Source: Nostoc edaphicum CCNP1411
GTDB taxonomy: Bacteria > Cyanobacteriota > Cyanobacteriia > Cyanobacteriales > Nostocaceae
DNA length: 64,000 nucleotides
Reading direction: 5' to 3'
Assembly: GCF_014023275.1 (NCBI RefSeq)
Contig: NZ_CP054698.1
Span: forward strand, 2,170,001-2,234,000
Position 1 is the stretch's first letter. Each line of letters opens with the position of its first letter. Below are positions 61,825 through 64,000 of the stretch, piece after piece. The translations under genes were made by a program, and so were the position numbers. A model generated the notes under the pieces. That model made no database searches, had not been told where the DNA came from, and saw nothing but the letters and a program-made list of their open reading frames with translations.

Positions 61825-62829
61825 CTATTTCGTGCCCTCGTCTCCCACGCTCATTTGGTACTCGTCAGAATTTTTCGTTGAGTTGGAGGATTTATGATAG
61901 AAACCACCTACCTCTGCCAAAGTATAGAGGGGTCTGGCTTTAACTTCTTCATAGATGCGCCCTATATACTCGCCTAAGATACCAACACTGACTAATTGCA
62001 CAGATCCGAGAAAGAAAATTGCCATCAAAATAATCGTAAACCCGGTTAAAGGCGAATTGGGGACAAAAATACGCCAATACAAAACTAATAAAGCCATGAA
62101 GATGGCCGCCACCGCTGCAACTAACCCTAAATAGGTTGATAAACGCAGTGGTACTATTGAAAAGGACACCAGACCATTGATAGCAAGCGCTAAAGATTTG
62201 CTGAAAGTGTACTTGACTTCCCCGGCAAAGCGAGGGTCGCGCTCGAACCGAATTGCTGTTTGCTGAAAGCCAACCCAAGAACGTAAACCACGAATATAGC
62301 GGGCGCGTTCTGGCATAGAATTAAGAAGATCTACGACTTGCCGATCCATTAAACAAAAATCACCAGTATCAGTAGGAATATCTACATCTGCAAGCTTCTT
62401 CAGAAGACGATAAAAGAAGTAGGCAGTAAAACGCTTGAATCGTCCTTCCTTGAGACGTTGACTGCGTTGAGCGTAGACGACCTGATACCCCTGTCGCCAT
62501 TTTTCAACCATGTCGGGAATTAGTTCTGGTGGATCTTGTAAATCCGCATCCAGGATGACGATAACTTGACCCCGGACAAAATTGAGACCAGCAGTAACTG
62601 CAATTTGGTGACCAAAGTTACGAGCAAAGCTCAAGTAGCAAACGCGTGGGTCTTTTTGATGGAGGTCTCGTATTAGTTGTAGGGAGCGATCGCGGCTACC
62701 ATCATTGATTAAAATTAATTCGACAAGACCATCCATCCGATTCATTACTGTAGTCAGTCTACGGTATAGTTCGGGAATAATTTCTTCTTCGTTATAGATT
62801 GGAATAACAAATGAATACTTTGGTAGCAT
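61825..62829 (-). CDS. Family 2 glycosyltransferase, polyprenyl-phosphate type
   Basis: The 334-residue protein has a GT2 catalytic domain ([30 protein letters not shown], the DXD motif in [13 protein letters not shown], then [11 protein letters not shown] and [13 protein letters not shown]). Two C-terminal membrane helices follow ([39 protein letters not shown]). This is the DPM1/GtrB/ArnC-like type that moves a sugar from a nucleotide donor to a polyprenyl phosphate at the cytoplasmic membrane. The VTT-domain gene ends 3 bases upstream of its start, so the two share a transcript. The sugar is not known. Confidence 0.92.
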   Translation of the reverse strand: MLPKYSFVIPIYNEEEIIPELYRRLTTVMNRMDGLVELILINDGSRDRSLQLIRDLHQKDPRVCYLSFARNFGHQIAVTAGLNFVRGQVIVILDADLQDPPELIPDMVEKWRQGYQVVYAQRSQRLKEGRFKRFTAYFFYRLLKKLADVDIPTDTGDFCLMDRQVVDLLNSMPERARYIRGLRSWVGFQQTAIRFERDPRFAGEVKYTFSKSLALAINGLVSFSIVPLRLSTYLGLVAAVAAIFMALLVLYWRIFVPNSPLTGFTIILMAIFFLGSVQLVSVGILGEYIGRIYEEVKARPLYTLAEVGGFYHKSSNSTKNSDEYQMSVGDEGTK

Positions 62830-62832
62830 AGT

Positions 62833-63543
62833 TTATTTCTTATTCGGGTTAATGTGATCTGATGAGTCTGATTTTTTAAGGTTTTCTATAGCTTTTTTAG
62901 GAAAAGTACGACGATTTCGATACCAAGTAGACCCCGCAACCAACATTCCAGTTAAGCCTAAAGCGAGAACTAGCGGTAAGAAATCACCTGTTTTAACTGC
63001 TTTCAAACCAGAACTACCTAGTAGTACAAAAGGTAAGACACTCGGTACTGTTCCTAATGTTGTACCTAGAACATAATCTTTAAAACTAATCGACGTTAGT
63101 CCAGCGACGAAATTGACCAAGCCATAGGGCATAATCGGTACTAGTCGTATGGCAAACATATAAAAAAGTCCTCCACGACGAACCTCAGCATCCATTGCTT
63201 GCCAACGTCCTGCTAGTCGTTTTGCAATTGCTTCGCGTCCAATAGTACGAGTAAAAGCAAAGGCGATGATTGCCGCAATGACAGCTCCAACACTAGTCCA
63301 GACAGTTCCTAGCCAGGGCCCAAAAATTGCACCTCCAGTCAAATTGAGCACTGTTGAAGGCAAAACTAACATGGTTGCTACAACGTACAAAGCAACATAA
63401 ATAACAGGTGCCCAAATTCCAGAATATTTCAGCAAAGCTTGAATTTGTTCTGGTTCAACGCCGCCAAGAAGATATACTGCTATACCAGTCGCAACGATGC
63501 AACCTAATGTGAGTAGTAAAACACCAGTTTTTAAGTTCCACAC
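62833..63543 (-). CDS. TVP38/TMEM64-family (VTT/DedA-like) membrane protein
   Basis: The 236-residue protein has six or so membrane helices and the VTT-domain core: LPSTVLNLTGGAIFGPWLGT, a re-entrant region with FTRTIGREAIAKRL, and FYMFAIRLVPIMPYGLVNFV followed by GLTSISFKDYVLGTTLGTVP. These VTT/DedA-related proteins are linked to lipid scrambling or membrane homeostasis, including polyprenyl-lipid recycling in bacteria. Linkage with a polyprenyl-phosphate glycosyltransferase 3 bases downstream fits a role in lipid-linked sugar handling, which is inference. The charged C-terminus (KKAIENLKKSDSSDH) is cytoplasmic. Confidence 0.9.
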   Translation of the reverse strand: MWNLKTGVLLLTLGCIVATGIAVYLLGGVEPEQIQALLKYSGIWAPVIYVALYVVATMLVLPSTVLNLTGGAIFGPWLGTVWTSVGAVIAAIIAFAFTRTIGREAIAKRLAGRWQAMDAEVRRGGLFYMFAIRLVPIMPYGLVNFVAGLTSISFKDYVLGTTLGTVPSVLPFVLLGSSGLKAVKTGDFLPLVLALGLTGMLVAGSTWYRNRRTFPKKAIENLKKSDSSDHINPNKK

Positions 63544-63764
63544 TAGGACTCTACTCCTACTTTTTTTCTAAACACAATCTAATTTCTCTCTATTTGCCCT
63601 TTCATTGAATTCGTGAAAATCTTGGTTTTGGAAAGCAGAGTAAATAAATTACTTAAAAAGTTAAGTGACGTTATTCGTTACTTTAGTCAGTTAAGATAAT
63701 ACAATCTTCAGACTCATCGCCAAAACCCATCTTTTCCCTCTTTTACAAGGTAACAAATTGATAA

Positions 63765-64000
63765 TTACAATTTTAAAATATCAAACTTATTAGATAAGCT
63801 AGATGCTTCAACGTCAACCTTTCTGGCCTCTTTATCCAACATATTTAATACAAGATAACCTTTCTGATATTGATCTGTTTCTTGCAAAAATCTCTGTATT
63901 TCATTTATTTTTGATTTCCAACCTTGGAAATAACATATAAACTTATTTTTTTGATTTTCTACAACGATTACGGATATGTATAAAGGTTTAGGTCTAAAAG
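63765..64000 (-). CDS. 3' end of an unidentified gene, cut by window edge
   Basis: On the minus strand a frame is open from the window edge to TAA at 63765-63767 (78 codons). It reads RPKPLYISVIVVENQKNKFI, then YFQGWKSKINEIQRFLQETD, and ends SSLSNKFDILKL. The mix of beta strand and amphipathic helix is protein-like, and codon use fits the neighbourhood. No family is recognised. The start lies beyond 64000. The spacer 63544-63764 shows nothing further. Confidence 0.6.
   Translation of the reverse strand, partial: FRPKPLYISVIVVENQKNKFICYFQGWKSKINEIQRFLQETDQYQKGYLVLNMLDKEARKVDVEASSLSNKFDILKL

Noticed and set aside
1..64000. tRNA, rRNA or riboswitch genes
   Set aside because: I saw no cloverleaf-like sequences with T-loop consensus, no rRNA segments and no recognisable riboswitch core; a covariance-model scan would be needed to exclude weak cases.

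Overview
The window is chromosomal DNA of a filamentous, probably Nostoc-type (Nostocales) cyanobacterium. This rests on many HIP1-type GCGATCGC sites, heptanucleotide short tandem repeats (GTCATTT, CAATGAC, GCTGAGT families), cyanobacterial family genes (an SLH/OprB-type porin, a CPP1-like J-domain membrane protein, DUF2811, a group 2 sigma factor) and the general AT-rich composition. Species cannot be fixed from the sequence alone. No rRNA, tRNA or CRISPR array was found.

Layout. 1-1023: an IS4-type transposase cut by the window edge. 1292-3293: a response regulator/sensor kinase pair. 3597-7017: small membrane proteins, a Cys-rich small protein and a ferric-reductase-like flavocytochrome with a 50-residue membrane peptide behind it. 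7104-12062: a giant surface protein with signal peptide, an inverse-autotransporter-like barrel and a long parallel beta-helix made of three large internal duplications. 12465-13674: GNAT and HAD enzymes. 14799-18858: a GC-richer, probably acquired block (hydrolase remnant, DUF4126, cofactor-free haloperoxidase-like hydrolase, SDR, FAD disulfide oxidoreductase). 19345-33451: mostly housekeeping genes (CPP1-like, OmpR regulator, DUF2811, MFS, APH-like kinase, hisIE, hemL, fasciclin, GST, HerA-like ATPase, group 2 sigma factor) separated by repeat-filled spacers.

33537-38656: a minus-strand three-gene module made of a TPR-CHAT protease, a 133-residue protein and a 467-residue protein with two C-terminal membrane helices. 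Five 21-bp tandem palindromic repeats lie just upstream (38789-38893). This is the best candidate for an undescribed conflict or signalling system here. It is followed by a CHASE2 Ser/Thr kinase, a small membrane protein, and an XRE regulator with a soluble hybrid histidine kinase.

44893-59248: a minus-strand organosulfur region of about 14 kb. It has four SsuA/TauA-type substrate-binding proteins, a TauD-type dioxygenase, an SfnB/DszC-like flavin monooxygenase, two paralogous amidohydrolases, a methyltransferase, and a ferredoxin plus fumarate-reductase-type flavoprotein pair. No permease or ATPase gene is present in the window. Together these suggest uptake and desulfurisation of sulfonates or related compounds; the actual substrates are not known. 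Interspersed repeats have inserted in frame into two of these genes and supply or abut the stop codons of both amidohydrolases.

60070-64000: an SLH/OprB-type porin, then a polyprenyl-phosphate-type glycosyltransferase and a TVP38/TMEM64 membrane protein on the minus strand, and the 3' end of an unidentified gene.
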